Below, piece by piece: positions 1-9,469 of a stretch of DNA of 64,000 nucleotides. The DNA comes from Prauserella endophytica. GTDB lineage: Bacteria; Actinomycetota; Actinomycetes; Mycobacteriales; Pseudonocardiaceae. The number at the start of each line of letters is the position of its first letter. Position 1 is the stretch's first letter. The stretch lies in assembly GCF_005146945.1 (NCBI RefSeq), contig NZ_SWMS01000028.1, positions 19,237-83,236 on the forward strand. The letters are read 5' to 3'. The position numbers and the translations under genes are program-made. The notes under the pieces were generated by a model. It did not search any database. It was not told the DNA's origin and worked only from the letters and a program-made list of their open reading frames with translations.

Positions 1-572
1 TCGAGGATGCCGCCGCGGACGGCGAACTCGCCGCGCTTCTCGACCATGTCCACGCGCGTGTAGGCCAGCTCGACGAGCCGTTCGAGCACGGCCTCGAACT
101 CGCTCTCCTCGCCGACCTTCAGCTCGATCGGGGCGAGGCTGCCGAGACCGGGCGCCATCGGCTGGATGAGGCTGCGCACGGTGGCCACGACCACGCGCAG
201 GCCGCCGTGGTCCGGCTGTGCGAGCCGGTGCAGCACGGCGAGCCGCTTGCCGACGGTGTCGGCCCTCGGCGAGAGCCGCTCGTGCGGCAGCGTCTCCCAG
301 GACGGGAAGTCGGCGACCACGTCGGCGCCGAGGAAGCTGCCGAGCGCAGCCGTGAGCTCCTCGGCCTCCCTGCCGGTGGCCGTCACCGCGAGCACCGGCC
401 TGCCCGCGCCCTGGTCGGAGGCCAGCGCGGCGAGCACGAGCTGGCGCGTCGCCGGTGCGCCGTCGAGGTCGAGCAGCGGCGCGCCCGCGCGCTCGACCAC
501 GCCGCGCAGCGCGGGATCAGGAAGAACAGCGGAGAGCAGCCCGGACAGCGACGGCGCGTGCGAGTCGGCCAC
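1..572 (-). CDS. mfd: Transcription-repair coupling factor Mfd, N-terminal part (cut by window edge)
   Basis: Only the first ~190 codons lie in the window. The frame begins at a GTG (572) with AGGGG about 7 bases upstream and runs off the left edge open. The visible protein matches the UvrB-like N-terminal region of Mfd: a DFPSWETLPHERLSP stretch around residues 95-109, then RLAVLHRL, and near the edge FAVRGGILD, which precedes the conserved metal-free UvrB-homology fold. Mfd removes stalled RNA polymerase and recruits UvrA for strand-specific repair. It is divergent from the sugar dehydrogenase gene. A TetR gene nearby fits the mycobacterial Rv1019-mfd arrangement. Identification rests on motifs and context. 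Confidence 0.9.
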   Translation of the reverse strand, partial: MADSHAPSLSGLLSAVLPDPALRGVVERAGAPLLDLDGAPATRQLVLAALASDQGAGRPVLAVTATGREAEELTAALGSFLGADVVADFPSWETLPHERLSPRADTVGKRLAVLHRLAQPDHGGLRVVVATVRSLIQPMAPGLGSLAPIELKVGEESEFEAVLERLVELAYTRVDMVEKRGEFAVRGGIL

Positions 573-704
573 GAATTCCCCTCACCTGTGTAAGAACCAC
601 ACGAGAACAGACCCCTGCCCGGGACGAGGATGCGGCAGGGGCTCTCGCTCTCCAGGGTATGCGGTTCACCGCGACCCGACGTGCTATGGGGGCAGACTGT
701 CTCC

Positions 705-1922
705 ATGCGCGCGCGAAAGATCGCCATTGTCGGCTTCGCCCTGCTCGCAGGAATCACCACGTCCTGCACGGGGGACGCCGCCGAGCCCACCACCGACCCG
801 AGCACGCCGCAGGCTCCGCCGACCGCCAACAGCTCGCAGGCGGGTGTGCCCGCGCTCCGCGTCGAGGAGGTGGCCGGCGGACTCGAACACGGGTGGGACC
901 TCGGCTTCCTGCCCGACGGCCGGATACTCGTCACCGAGCGGCCCGCCCGGTTCAAGCTGATAGACGACGGCGCCGTGAGCGAGGTGCGCGCCGACCTCTC
1001 CAGCGTGCACGTCGTGGGCGAGGGCGGCCTGATGGGCCTGGTGGTGCACCCGGACTTCGAGCGGTCGCGGCAGTTCACGACGTGCCAGACGCACCAGGAG
1101 AACGGGCAGGCCGTGGACGTCCGCCTGGTCACGTGGGCCCTTTCGGAGGACGGCACGAGCGCGAACCGGGTGCGCGACCTGCTCACCGGGCTGCCGGTGA
1201 ACGACAGTGGCCGGCACTCGGGCTGCCGCCCGACGATCGCTCAGGACGGGGCCCTTCTCGTTGGCACCGGCGACATCGCCGAGGACCCGACGATCCCGCA
1301 GGACCGCACCAGCCTCGGCGGCAAGGTGCTGCGCATCGACCTGCGCACGGGCGAAGGCCTGCCGGACAACCCGTTCGCGTCCTCGGCGGACGCGAACGAA
1401 CGCCGCGTCTACACCTACGGGCACCGCAACGTGCAGGGCGTGGCCGTGCGGCCCGGCACGGGCCAGGTGTTCATGTCCGAGCACGGCCCGACGGGCTTCG
1501 ACGAGATGAACCGCTCACAGGCCGGCGCGAACTACGGCTGGGACCCCTCGCAGGGCGGCACGGTCGACTTCTACGACGAGGACGTGCCGATGACCGACCT
1601 GGAGCGCTTCCCCGACGCGGTCCCTCCACTGTGGACGTCCGGAGAGACGTCGACCGAGGCGCCCTCTGGCGCGGCGTTCCTCTCCGGTGAGCAGTGGGGC
1701 GCCCTCGACGGCCGCCTCGCCGTGGTGGCGCTGCGCGGGCAGAAGGTGCTGCTGTTCCAGCTCAACGAGGAAGGGACCGAGGTGACCGAACTGGCCCTGC
1801 CGACGGAGCTGAACAACTCCTACGGCAGGCTGCGCGGCGTGCGCACGGGCCCAGACGGCGCGCTGTACATCACCACGTCGGAAGGCTCCGACGACAAGCT
1901 GCTGCGCGTAAAACCAACCTGA
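705..1922 (+). CDS. PQQ-dependent sugar (aldose) dehydrogenase lipoprotein
   Basis: 405 residues. ATG 705 was chosen because it follows a GGGGG tract and begins a lipoprotein signal: basic MRARK, a hydrophobic stretch, then ITTSC with the lipidated Cys at 21. A Thr/Pro/Ser-rich linker follows. The body is a six-bladed glucose/sorbosone dehydrogenase propeller: GWDLGFLPDGRILVTER, GLMGLVVHPDF, the PGTGQVFMSEHGP and GANYGWD motifs, and a C-terminal GPDGALYITTSEG. The family oxidises aldoses with PQQ at the outside of the membrane; the natural sugar cannot be read from sequence. It ends in front of a long palindrome, convergent with the TetR gene. Confidence 0.85.
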   Translation: MRARKIAIVGFALLAGITTSCTGDAAEPTTDPSTPQAPPTANSSQAGVPALRVEEVAGGLEHGWDLGFLPDGRILVTERPARFKLIDDGAVSEVRADLSSVHVVGEGGLMGLVVHPDFERSRQFTTCQTHQENGQAVDVRLVTWALSEDGTSANRVRDLLTGLPVNDSGRHSGCRPTIAQDGALLVGTGDIAEDPTIPQDRTSLGGKVLRIDLRTGEGLPDNPFASSADANERRVYTYGHRNVQGVAVRPGTGQVFMSEHGPTGFDEMNRSQAGANYGWDPSQGGTVDFYDEDVPMTDLERFPDAVPPLWTSGETSTEAPSGAAFLSGEQWGALDGRLAVVALRGQKVLLFQLNEEGTEVTELALPTELNNSYGRLRGVRTGPDGALYITTSEGSDDKLLRVKPT

Positions 1923-1961
1923 CAAGGCCCACCCCACCCCGGCCCCCCGGCCCACCCCGTC

Positions 1962-2016
1962 CGCAGTGAAGGCCACCTTCATTGCGTTGAACGCAGTGAA
2001 GGTGGCCTTCACTGCG
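1962..2016. repeat. Nested palindromic repeat, copy 1
   Basis: A near-perfect inverted repeat of about 27-base arms around a central G. Each arm is itself a smaller hairpin, GCAGTGAAGG-CCA-CCTTCATTGC on the left and its mirror on the right, joined by GTTGAAC. One arm base differs (T for C). It sits between the convergent sugar dehydrogenase and TetR genes and could end transcription from both sides. Confidence 0.9.
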
Positions 2017-2027
2017 GATGGGCGCGC

Positions 2028-2699
2028 TCACGAATCGGTCAGGCGCAGTTTCGGTTTGTGTTCCAGGTGCGAGAGGCCGTTCCACGCGAGGTTCACCAGG
2101 TGGGCGGCCACCTCGTCGCGCTTGGGCTTGCGCGCGTCGAGCCACCACTGACCCGTGAGCGCCACCATGCCGACCAGCGCCTGCGCGTACAGGGGCGCGA
2201 GCTTGCCGTCGTAGCCGCGCGCCGAGAACTCCTTGCCGAGGATGTGCTCGACCTGGCTGGCGATGTCGTTGAGCAGGGTCGAGAACGTGCCCGTGGAGCT
2301 GGCCACCGGGGAGTCGCGCACGAGGATGCGGAACCCGTCGTGGGACTCCTCGACGTAGCTGAGCAGCGCCACCGCGGCCTGCTCCAGCATCGCCCTGGGG
2401 TGCCCACCGTGCAAAGTGGACACCATGCGGTCGAGCAGCAGCTGGGTCTCGCGGTCGACCACGACGGCGTAGATGCCCTCCTTGCCGCCGAAGTGCTCGT
2501 AGACGACGGGCTTGGACACGTTCGCGCGGTGGGCGATCTCCTCGATCGAGGCGCCGTCGAAACCCTTCTCGGCGAAGAGCGCGCGGGCGACGTTGAGCAG
2601 CTGCTGCCTGCGTTCGGTGCCCGTCATCCGCACCCTGGGCACCGGGGCGTTCGGCCGCGCCCCGGCAGCCTCACGCCTGGCTCGCCGTCTCCCTGCCAC
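2028..2699 (-). CDS. TetR/AcrR family transcriptional regulator (Rv1019-like position)
   Basis: 223 residues from GTG 2699. That start has no ribosome site but has a TACTCT -10-like box six bases upstream, which fits leaderless initiation; an ATG at 2627 (MTGTERR) is the alternative. The HTH lies at about residues 30-75: ALFAEKGFDGASIEEIAHRANVS followed by KPVVYEHFGGKEGIY, the standard TetR recognition region. The C-terminal part is a ligand/dimer domain. It lies downstream of the desaturase on the same strand, so the desaturase and the palindrome at 3790-3802 are plausible targets. Closeness to mfd also recalls M. tuberculosis Rv1019; both links are inference. Confidence 0.88.
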   Translation of the reverse strand: MAGRRRARREAAGARPNAPVPRVRMTGTERRQQLLNVARALFAEKGFDGASIEEIAHRANVSKPVVYEHFGGKEGIYAVVVDRETQLLLDRMVSTLHGGHPRAMLEQAAVALLSYVEESHDGFRILVRDSPVASSTGTFSTLLNDIASQVEHILGKEFSARGYDGKLAPLYAQALVGMVALTGQWWLDARKPKRDEVAAHLVNLAWNGLSHLEHKPKLRLTDS

Positions 2700-2712
2700 T
2701 TGGAAAGAGTAG

Positions 2713-2760
2713 CTGCGGCGTGCAGCGCCTCCGTTCGGGTGGTGGCGGGAGACGGGCGGG
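2713..2760. repeat. 48-bp dispersed repeat, copy 1
   Basis: This stretch matches 42931-42978 at 41 of 48 positions in the same orientation without gaps; the last 20 bases, GGTGGCGGGAGACGGGCGGG, are identical. It fills most of the spacer between the TetR gene and the desaturase. No coding function is seen. Confidence 0.75.
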
Positions 2761-2783
2761 CCTCACGGCAGCATCCGGCGCGG

Positions 2784-3734
2784 CTACTTCGCCGCGACCG
2801 AGAGCTTCTCCAGCCTGGTCGGGGTCGGCCAGCGCACGTTGTACGCCCAGCCGAACTTCTCGAACAGCCAGATGAGGCGCGCCGAGATGTCGATCTGACC
2901 CCGCTTGACGCCGTGCCGCGCGGACGTCGGGTCGGCGTGGTGCAGGTTGTGCCACGACTCACCGAACGACAGGATCGCCAGCGGCCAGAAGTTCGCCGAC
3001 CGGTCACGCGCCGCGAAGGGCCGCTCGCCGATCATGTGGCAGATCGAGTTCACCGACCACGTCACGTGGTGCAGCACGCAGACCCGCACGAGCCCGGCCC
3101 AGAAGAACGCCGTGACCCCGCCCCAGAGCGACCACGTCACGAGCCCGCCGATGATGCCCGGCAGCACCAGCGACAGCAGGGTCCACAGCCAGAACAGCTC
3201 GTCGACCTTCTTGAGCGCGCTGTCCTTGAGGAGATCCGGCGCGAACCGCTCGGCGTTGCTCTTGTCGCGCTCGAACAGCCAGCCCATGTGGGCGTGCCAG
3301 AAGCCCTTGGCGATCGCCAGCGGCGACGTGCCGAACAGCCACGGCGAGTGCGGGTCGCCCTCGCGGTCGGAGAAAGCGTGGTGCCTGCGGTGGTCGGCCA
3401 CCCACGTGATCAGCGGACCCTGGACGGCCATGCTGCCCGCGATGGCCATCACGACCCGCAGCCACGGCTTCGCCTTGAACGAGCCGTGCGTGAAGTGGCG
3501 GTGGAACGACACGGTGATCCCGAGCCCGGAGACCGCGTAGAACACCACGAACAGGGCCACGTCGACCCAGGTCAGCCCCCAGCCCCAGGCGAAGGGCACG
3601 GCGGCGATCAGCGCGGCGAGCGGAGCGATGACGCCGAAGTACACCGCGAACTGGACACCTGGGCCGCGTTTGCCGTCGAGAATCGGTTTGGGGCCCTTGG
3701 CGGGAGCGGGGGAACCTTCGAGCGTCGCCGTCAT
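2784..3734 (-). CDS. Membrane acyl-CoA (delta-9-type) fatty acid desaturase
   Basis: 316 residues from ATG 3734, chosen over GTG 3776 because GGAAAGAAG lies before it. The three histidine boxes of the membrane desaturases are present: HRHFTH (about 80), HRRHH (about 117), and HNLHHAD near 260, along with hydrophobic segments around residues 35-80 and 175-215. These boxes hold the di-iron centre that puts a cis double bond into an acyl chain. The family includes mycobacterial DesA3, which makes oleoyl-CoA. It is followed in the same direction by a TetR gene, and a perfect palindrome lies in its promoter region, suggesting lipid-responsive control. Confidence 0.88.
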   Translation of the reverse strand: MTATLEGSPAPAKGPKPILDGKRGPGVQFAVYFGVIAPLAALIAAVPFAWGWGLTWVDVALFVVFYAVSGLGITVSFHRHFTHGSFKAKPWLRVVMAIAGSMAVQGPLITWVADHRRHHAFSDREGDPHSPWLFGTSPLAIAKGFWHAHMGWLFERDKSNAERFAPDLLKDSALKKVDELFWLWTLLSLVLPGIIGGLVTWSLWGGVTAFFWAGLVRVCVLHHVTWSVNSICHMIGERPFAARDRSANFWPLAILSFGESWHNLHHADPTSARHGVKRGQIDISARLIWLFEKFGWAYNVRWPTPTRLEKLSVAAK

Positions 3735-3789
3735 GCGCGTCACTTCTTTCCACGAACAGACCTTGGCAAGGGTCACCTTACCTACGTTT

Positions 3790-3802
3790 CCGTAAGTTAC
3801 GG
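3790..3802. promoter_or_regulatory. Palindromic operator candidate upstream of the desaturase
   Basis: CCGTAA-G-TTACGG is a perfect palindrome with a one-base centre, 56 bases before the desaturase start and within an AT-richer stretch. Its size and place fit a TetR-type operator, probably for the downstream TetR protein. Binding is inference. Confidence 0.5.
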
Positions 3803-3897
3803 TACAGGAGGTTTGACGGCCTTGGGAGAGGCCGAAAGCAGCGTCTTCACCCCTTGCCAGTACCCAATCTCTGACTGGCTATCCTGACCAGGCGCGA

Positions 3898-3969
3898 TCC
3901 GCCGTAGTGTAATTGGCAGCACTTCAGATTTTGGTTCTGACAGTCCAGGTTCGAGCCCTGGCGGCGGAG
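3898..3969 (+). tRNA. tRNA-Gln (anticodon TTG)
   Basis: A full cloverleaf can be drawn. The acceptor stem is TCCGCCG with CGGCGGA. The anticodon arm is TCAGA-TTTTGGT-TCTGA, giving anticodon TTG. The T arm is CCAGG-TTCGAGC-CCTGG, with discriminator G. The CCA end is not fully encoded. It reads CAA codons. Confidence 0.95.
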
Positions 3970-4062
3970 CAACGGAGTTTCGGGTGGCCCGTAGGGGGTG
4001 TGTGGCGGCTGCACGGCGAGGAGCTTGACGCGGCTGAGACGCGCCGCCCGGCGTTGGGTGAC

Positions 4063-5778
4063 ATGTCCGACGCCTGGCTGCTGGGGCGCGCCCGCGAGCT
4101 GATCGCCGCCGTGCAGCGCACCGAGCGCACCGAGCAGCTCAAGGTCATCCAGACCCTCGACGAGCTGCTCGACGAGACCCAGCGCAGGGGCGAGCCAGTT
4201 CTGGTCGCGCAGCTGCTGAGGGCCGCCGCGCTCGCCCGGCTCGTCACCCGCGGCATGGTCGACGAGGCCGAGCAGCTGCTCGACGAGATGCTCGCCCACA
4301 CCAAGCGGCACGGCCTCGCGCTGCTCAGGGCCGACGCACACGCGCTGCGGGGCAGACGGCTCGTGCTGGCCGGCCAGGAGGACGCCGCGCTCACCGAGAT
4401 CGCCAGAGCGCTGGCCCTGCTCGACGACGCGCCGAGCGCCGACCTGCAGATGGGCAGGCGAGCGTGGGACCGGCTGCTGTCGTCCGCGCTCAACGACTGC
4501 TGGATCGTGCTCAACCAGCTCGGCGTGTACGAGGCCGCCGAAGAGGTCATCACGCGCGCCCACCAGGCGATCCGCGACAGCGCGGGCCCGCACGAGATCA
4601 CGCTGCAGCTGATGAACCGCGTGAAGATGCTGCTCGGCTGGGGCCTGCGACTCGAACGGGTCGGGCGCTACGACGAGGCCGGGGAGAAGTTCCGCACCGC
4701 CGCCTCGATGGCGATCGCCGTGGAGGCTCCGTTCGCGGAGTCGCTGTTCCCCCGCGAGGCCGGCGTGCCCGCGGTGGACCAGGTCGGCGTGCTCGCCGCG
4801 TCGCTGGCCTTCGCCGCCCCCAACGCCGCGCACATCGAGCGGCTGCGGCGCCTGCACGGCACGCAGGGCTACCCGCACGAGAACATCCTGGTCACCATCG
4901 CGCTGTCCCGCTGCCTGGAGGTCGACGGCCTGCGCGACGAGGCGCTCGACGTGCTGCTGGAGGCACGGCACACGCAAGCCGAGGACAACTCGCAGCCGTC
5001 CATGCGCCTCAACCTCGTGCGCGAGCTCGCCCGGATCGGGAACAGCGATCCGGACGACCCCGCCGGCGACGCGGTCGCCTCCGTCGAGCCGGAGAGCAAG
5101 CCGACGAGCCCGCTCGCCGACTACGCGGCGACGCTGGAGGCCGAGCTGTGGTCGCTGCGCGAGTCGCAGATCGCCACCCTCAACACCCGTCGCGAGCACG
5201 AGCGCCTCTCCGCGGAGCACGGCGCGATCACCCAGCAGGCACTCCAGGACCCGCTCACCGGCCTGCCCAACCGGCGCGCGCTGGACGAGCGGCTGCGCTC
5301 GCTGGCCGCCTCCGCGATGGCCCAGCCCCTCGCGGTCGCGCTGGTCGACCTCGACGGCTTCAAGGACGTCAACGACCAACACTCGCACGCCGAGGGCGAC
5401 GACGTGCTGCGGGTGGTCGCCAGCACGCTGCGTGACGCGCTGCGCGGCGACGACATCGTCGCCCGCTACGGCGGCGACGAGTTCATCGTGCTGCTGCCGG
5501 GCGCCCCGCTGTCGGCGGCGACACAGGCGCTGAACCGCTCGGTCAAGGCGGTCGCGTCGCTGCCCCACCACCTCTCGCACGGGGTGACCCTGTCGGTGGG
5601 ACTCGTCTCCCTGCGCCCGCAGGAGCGCGCCGAGGAGGTGCTCTCGCGCGCCGACGCGGCGATGTACCAGGCGAAACGCCGTGGCGGCAACCAGATCGCC
5701 TCGTCGCCGCAGCCCGGCGGCGAGCCCGAGGAACAGCCGGTGGACGACCCCACGTTCGACGCGCGCGAGCACACGTAG
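4063..5778 (+). CDS. Diguanylate cyclase with N-terminal helical-repeat domain
   Basis: 571 residues if started at ATG 4063; GTG 4000 in frame is an alternative, and neither has a strong ribosome site. Residues 1-340 are an alpha-helical, TPR-like repeat region without membrane segments, so the enzyme is probably cytosolic. A short coiled linker leads into a GGDEF domain beginning at [16 protein letters not shown]. The active site YGGDEF is intact (about 469-474). An inhibitory-site RGDD lies exactly five residues before GGDEF, so product feedback is expected. It makes cyclic di-GMP from two GTP. No EAL domain is present. It follows the tRNA-Gln gene and precedes glmU. Confidence 0.88.
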   Translation: MSDAWLLGRARELIAAVQRTERTEQLKVIQTLDELLDETQRRGEPVLVAQLLRAAALARLVTRGMVDEAEQLLDEMLAHTKRHGLALLRADAHALRGRRLVLAGQEDAALTEIARALALLDDAPSADLQMGRRAWDRLLSSALNDCWIVLNQLGVYEAAEEVITRAHQAIRDSAGPHEITLQLMNRVKMLLGWGLRLERVGRYDEAGEKFRTAASMAIAVEAPFAESLFPREAGVPAVDQVGVLAASLAFAAPNAAHIERLRRLHGTQGYPHENILVTIALSRCLEVDGLRDEALDVLLEARHTQAEDNSQPSMRLNLVRELARIGNSDPDDPAGDAVASVEPESKPTSPLADYAATLEAELWSLRESQIATLNTRREHERLSAEHGAITQQALQDPLTGLPNRRALDERLRSLAASAMAQPLAVALVDLDGFKDVNDQHSHAEGDDVLRVVASTLRDALRGDDIVARYGGDEFIVLLPGAPLSAATQALNRSVKAVASLPHHLSHGVTLSVGLVSLRPQERAEEVLSRADAAMYQAKRRGGNQIASSPQPGGEPEEQPVDDPTFDAREHT

Positions 5779-5781
5779 GAT
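5776..5781 (+). promoter_or_regulatory. -10-like TAGGAT box before glmU
   Basis: TAGGAT overlaps the stop codon of the cyclase gene and lies 37 bases before the glmU start, so glmU may have its own promoter. No convincing -35 box was found. Confidence 0.4.
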
Positions 5782-5818
5782 CGTGGCCCGGTACAGACCT
5801 GGCGAAGTGAGGAGTGCC

Positions 5819-7291
5819 GTGACCGGCCCGCTGAGCACCGTGATCCTGGCCGCGGGTGAGGGAACCCGCATGCGCTCGGACCTCCCGAAGGTGCTGCATC
5901 CCATCGCCGGCAGGCCGCTCGTCGAGCACGCGGTGCGGGCGGCGGCCGGACTCGATCCCGAACAACTGGTCGTCGTGGTCGGCCACGGCCGCGAGGCGGT
6001 GACCGAGCACCTCGGCACACTGGGCGAGACGCTCGGCAGGACCGTGACCACCGCCGTGCAGGAGAGCCAGAACGGCACGGGACACGCCGTGTCGTGCGCG
6101 CTCGACGCACTGCCGTCCGGCCTGTCCGGCACCGTGCTCGTCACCTACGGCGACGTGCCGCTGCTCGACACGGCGACCATGGCCGCGCTGCTGGAGGAGC
6201 ACGAGCGCAGCGCCAACGCCGTGACGGTGCTGACCTCGGTGGTGGCCGACCCGACCGGCTACGGCCGGATCGTCCGCGACGCCGACGGCGACGTGGCAGC
6301 CATCGTCGAGCAGAAGGACGCGACCGACGAGCAGCGCGCGATCCGCGAGATCAACTCCGGTGTCTACGCGTTCGACGCGGCCGTGCTCGCCGACGGCCTC
6401 TCGCGCCTTTCCACGGACAACGCGCAGGGTGAGCTCTACCTCACCGACGTGCTCGGCATCGCGCGCGGCGACGGCAAGCACGTCGGCGCGCACGTGGTCG
6501 ACGACACCTGGCTCACCGAGGGCGTCAACGACCGCGTGCAGCTGTCGGTGCTCGCGGCCGAGCTGAACCGCCGGATCGTGCGCCGCTGGCAGCTCGAGGG
6601 CGTGACCGTGACCGACCCGGCGACGACATGGCTCGACGCGGGAGTGAGGCTCGCGCGTGACGTCGTCCTCGCGCCGAACGTGCAGCTGCACGGCGACACG
6701 TCCGTCGGTGAAGGCAGCCGGATCGGTCCTGACTCGACACTCACGAACGTGACGGTGGGTGCGGGCGCCAGCGTCGTCCGTACACATGGGAGCGACTCGG
6801 AGATCGGCGACGGCGCGTCCGTGGGCCCGTTCGCCTACCTGCGGCCCGGTACGCGTCTCGGTGTAAAAGGCAAGATCGGCACTTTCGTCGAGACGAAGAA
6901 CGCCGAGATCGGAACGGGCACGAAGGTCCCACACCTGACCTACGTCGGGGATGCGACGATTGGCGAGTACAGCAACATCGGCGCCTCGAGCGTGTTCGTC
7001 AACTACGACGGCGTCACGAAGAGCCACACGACGATCGGCTCCCACGTGCGGACCGGATCGGACACCATGTTCGTCGCGCCGGTTACCGTCGGGGACGGCG
7101 CGTACAGTGGCGCGGGCACGGTGATCCGCCGCGACGTACCCCCCGGGGCGCTCGCGGTCTCGGGGGCGCCACAACGGAATATCGAAGGCTGGGTGCCCCG
7201 GCGCAGGCCGGGTACTGCTGCGGCTCAGGCAGCGGAAAGGGCACTCGCCGCACAGCAGGAAACCGATACCGACGGGGAGTCGCCAGAATGA
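5819..7291 (+). CDS. glmU: Bifunctional GlmU: GlcN-1-P acetyltransferase / GlcNAc-1-P uridylyltransferase
   Basis: 490 residues, the normal family length, from GTG 5819 with GTGAGGA just upstream. The N-terminal uridylyltransferase has [19 protein letters not shown] near residues 10-28. Next come [10 protein letters not shown] and a left-handed beta-helix of hexapeptides ([17 protein letters not shown]). The acetyltransferase part has [16 protein letters not shown]. It makes UDP-GlcNAc for peptidoglycan and mycothiol. The stop overlaps the prs start by four bases (ATGA), so the two are translationally coupled. The order glmU-prs is conserved across actinobacteria. Confidence 0.97.
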   Translation: MTGPLSTVILAAGEGTRMRSDLPKVLHPIAGRPLVEHAVRAAAGLDPEQLVVVVGHGREAVTEHLGTLGETLGRTVTTAVQESQNGTGHAVSCALDALPSGLSGTVLVTYGDVPLLDTATMAALLEEHERSANAVTVLTSVVADPTGYGRIVRDADGDVAAIVEQKDATDEQRAIREINSGVYAFDAAVLADGLSRLSTDNAQGELYLTDVLGIARGDGKHVGAHVVDDTWLTEGVNDRVQLSVLAAELNRRIVRRWQLEGVTVTDPATTWLDAGVRLARDVVLAPNVQLHGDTSVGEGSRIGPDSTLTNVTVGAGASVVRTHGSDSEIGDGASVGPFAYLRPGTRLGVKGKIGTFVETKNAEIGTGTKVPHLTYVGDATIGEYSNIGASSVFVNYDGVTKSHTTIGSHVRTGSDTMFVAPVTVGDGAYSGAGTVIRRDVPPGALAVSGAPQRNIEGWVPRRRPGTAAAQAAERALAAQQETDTDGESPE

Positions 7292-8268
7292 GTCCGAAGT
7301 CCGGCACGCCGAAGAAGAACCTGATGCTCTTCTCCGGTCGTTCACACGTCGAACTCGCGGAAGAGGTGGCCAAGCACCTCAATGTGACGATTACCCCGCA
7401 GACGGTGCACACCTTCGCCAACGGCGAGATCTACGTGCGCTTCCAGGAGTCGGTGCGCGGCACGGACGCGTTCGTCATCCAGAGCTACCCGCCGCCCATC
7501 AACGAGTGGATCATGGAACAGCTCATCATGGTCGACGCGCTCAAGCGCGCGAGCGCCAAGCGCATCACCGTGATCATGCCGTTCTACCCGTACTCGCGGC
7601 AGGACAAAAAGCACAAGGGCCGCGAGCCGATCTCCGCGCGTCTCATCGCCGACCTCTTCAAGACCGCGGGCGCCGACCGGATCATGACGGTCGACCTGCA
7701 CACGGCGCAGATCCAGGGCTTCTTCGACGGCCCGGTGGACCACCTGCTCGCGCAGACGGTGCTCGCCGACCACATTCGCGACACCTACGGCAACGCCGAC
7801 ATCACGGTCGTCTCGCCCGACTCGGGCCGCGTGCGGCTGGCCGAGAAGTGGGCGCAGCAGCTGGGCGACCGGCCGATCGCGTTCATCCACAAGACGCGCG
7901 ACCCCGACAAGCCGAACCAGGCGGTCGCCAACCGTGTGGTCGGTGAGGTCCGCGGCAGGCTGTGCGTGCTGATCGACGACATGATCGACACCGGCGGCAC
8001 GATCACGAAGGCCGCCGACGCGCTGTTGGAGGAAGGCGCGGCCGACGTCGTCATCGCCTCGACCCACGGCATCCTCTCCGACCCCGCCGCCGAGCGGCTG
8101 GCCAACTGCAAGGCGCGCGAGGTGATCGTCACCAACACGCTGCCGATCCCGGAGGAGAAGCGGTTCGGCAACCTGACCGTGCTCTCCATCGCGCCGCTGC
8201 TGGCCCGCGCGATCCAGGAGGTCTTCGAGGACGGCTCCGTCACGAGCCTCTTCGACGGCAGCGCCTGA
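7288..8268 (+). CDS. prs: Ribose-phosphate pyrophosphokinase
   Basis: 326 residues, the normal length. It converts ribose 5-phosphate and ATP to PRPP for nucleotide, His and Trp synthesis and, in actinobacteria, for decaprenyl-phosphoryl-arabinose. Visible motifs are [16 protein letters not shown] (N-terminal), the flexible-loop [35 protein letters not shown], and the PRPP-binding loop [17 protein letters not shown]. Start ATG overlaps glmU. A long palindrome directly after the stop may end the operon. Confidence 0.97.
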   Translation: MSPKSGTPKKNLMLFSGRSHVELAEEVAKHLNVTITPQTVHTFANGEIYVRFQESVRGTDAFVIQSYPPPINEWIMEQLIMVDALKRASAKRITVIMPFYPYSRQDKKHKGREPISARLIADLFKTAGADRIMTVDLHTAQIQGFFDGPVDHLLAQTVLADHIRDTYGNADITVVSPDSGRVRLAEKWAQQLGDRPIAFIHKTRDPDKPNQAVANRVVGEVRGRLCVLIDDMIDTGGTITKAADALLEEGAADVVIASTHGILSDPAAERLANCKAREVIVTNTLPIPEEKRFGNLTVLSIAPLLARAIQEVFEDGSVTSLFDGSA

Positions 8269-8279
8269 CCCTTTCGCCC

Positions 8280-8340
8280 AACGGCCCCCAAGGCCACCTT
8301 CGGTGCGTTGAGCGCAACAAAGGTGGCCTTGGGGGCCGTT
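8280..8340. repeat. Nested palindromic repeat, variant copy 2
   Basis: Perfect 21-base arms (beginning AACGGCCCCCAAGGCC) flank a 19-base centre that holds a smaller TGCG/CGCA hairpin. The inner AAGGCCACCTT/AAGGTGGCCTT part is shared with the other copies, while the outer ends differ. It lies 12 bases after prs and could act as its terminator. Confidence 0.88.
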
Positions 8341-8396
8341 TTGCTGTGCGCGAAAGGGGCTCCCACGGCGGGTAGCGGATCAATAGCGTGCCGGTC

Positions 8397-9272
8397 ATGA
8401 GCGCACGAAGGTTCCGCTTCGGCATCAGTTTCCGGTCCGTCGGAGACCGCGACGAATGGGTCGCCAAGTGCCGCAGGGCCGAGGAGCTCGGCTACGACGT
8501 CATCGCCGTGCCCGACCACCTCGGCGAGGGCAGGGCCGCTCCACTGCCCGCGCTCGCGGTCGCCGCCGCGGTGACCGAGCGGCCGCGCGTGGTGCCGTTC
8601 GTGCTCGACGTGCCGTTCTACAACCCCGCGCTGCTGGCCAGGGAGGTCTCCACGGTCGCGGGCGTCGCCGGCGGCAGGCTCGACCTCGGCCTCGGCGCCG
8701 GGCACATGAAGTCCGAGTTCGACGACGCCGGCCTGCCGTGGCGCCCTGCGCGCGAGCGCGTCGCCTTCCTCGCGGAGACGGTCGCCGAGCTGCGGCGCAG
8801 ACTGGGCACCGGCCTGCCGCCGCTGCTCATCGCGGGCAACGGCGATCTGGTGCTCGACCTCGCCGCCCGCGAGGCCGACATCGTGGGCTTCGGCGGGCTG
8901 CGTCAGGTCGAGGGCGAGCCGCCGGGAACGCTCACGCTGATCAGCCCCGAGGAGCTGCACGAGCGCACCACGTTCGTCCGCGACCGGGCCGGCACGCGCG
9001 CCCACGAGCTGGAGTTCAACCTGCTCGTCCAGTACGTCGCCACCTCCGGCGACCCGAAGGCCGAGATCGAGGCGTGGGCCGCGCCGATCCCGGGCCCGAA
9101 ACCGGACACCGGCCGACTGCTCAAGGCACCTCAGCTGCTGGCCGGCACCCCCGACGAGATCGCCGCGACCCTGCACGAACGACGCGAGCACTACGGCTTC
9201 TCCTACCTCACCGTGTTCGAACCCGCGCTCGAGACCTTCGCGCCCGTGCTGCGTGCACTGGCCGGGGAGTGA
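8397..9272 (+). CDS. LLM-class F420-dependent oxidoreductase (TIGR03621-like)
   Basis: 291 residues from ATG 8397; GTG 8388 is an alternative and no strong ribosome site decides. The protein has the luciferase-like TIM-barrel start FRFGISFRSVGDRDEWVAKCRRAEELGYDV (residues 5-34), a PDHLG segment, and GGRLDLGLGAGHMKSEFDDAG, typical of F420-binding members. Substrate is unknown. It stands alone between the palindrome and rplY. Confidence 0.8.
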   Translation: MSARRFRFGISFRSVGDRDEWVAKCRRAEELGYDVIAVPDHLGEGRAAPLPALAVAAAVTERPRVVPFVLDVPFYNPALLAREVSTVAGVAGGRLDLGLGAGHMKSEFDDAGLPWRPARERVAFLAETVAELRRRLGTGLPPLLIAGNGDLVLDLAAREADIVGFGGLRQVEGEPPGTLTLISPEELHERTTFVRDRAGTRAHELEFNLLVQYVATSGDPKAEIEAWAAPIPGPKPDTGRLLKAPQLLAGTPDEIAATLHERREHYGFSYLTVFEPALETFAPVLRALAGE

Positions 9273-9469
9273 CGGCCCCGTAAAGAACCGGAATCAGGCT
9301 CGATTAGACTGTGCAGGTTGTCTCGGCGAGGCGGGCCCCGGGTGCGCTCGGTGTCTGACGTGATCGACGCGGCGGCTTGAGCGGCCACCCGTGTGCGTAC
9401 ACGTCGTGGAACTCGCCGCCGGACAGCCACCAGCAACGCAGAAGACCCCACCGCAAGGAGTGCATCCCC

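Noticed and set aside
3847..6144. Long minus-strand open frame opposite the diguanylate cyclase and glmU
   Set aside because: Composition is that of an antisense frame, it crosses two well-supported genes and the tRNA, and no start site or motif supports it.
9273..9469. Spacer before rplY examined for a tRNA, small RNA or ribosomal-protein leader
   Set aside because: Only a five-pair hairpin near 9390 was seen; no cloverleaf or known leader motif.
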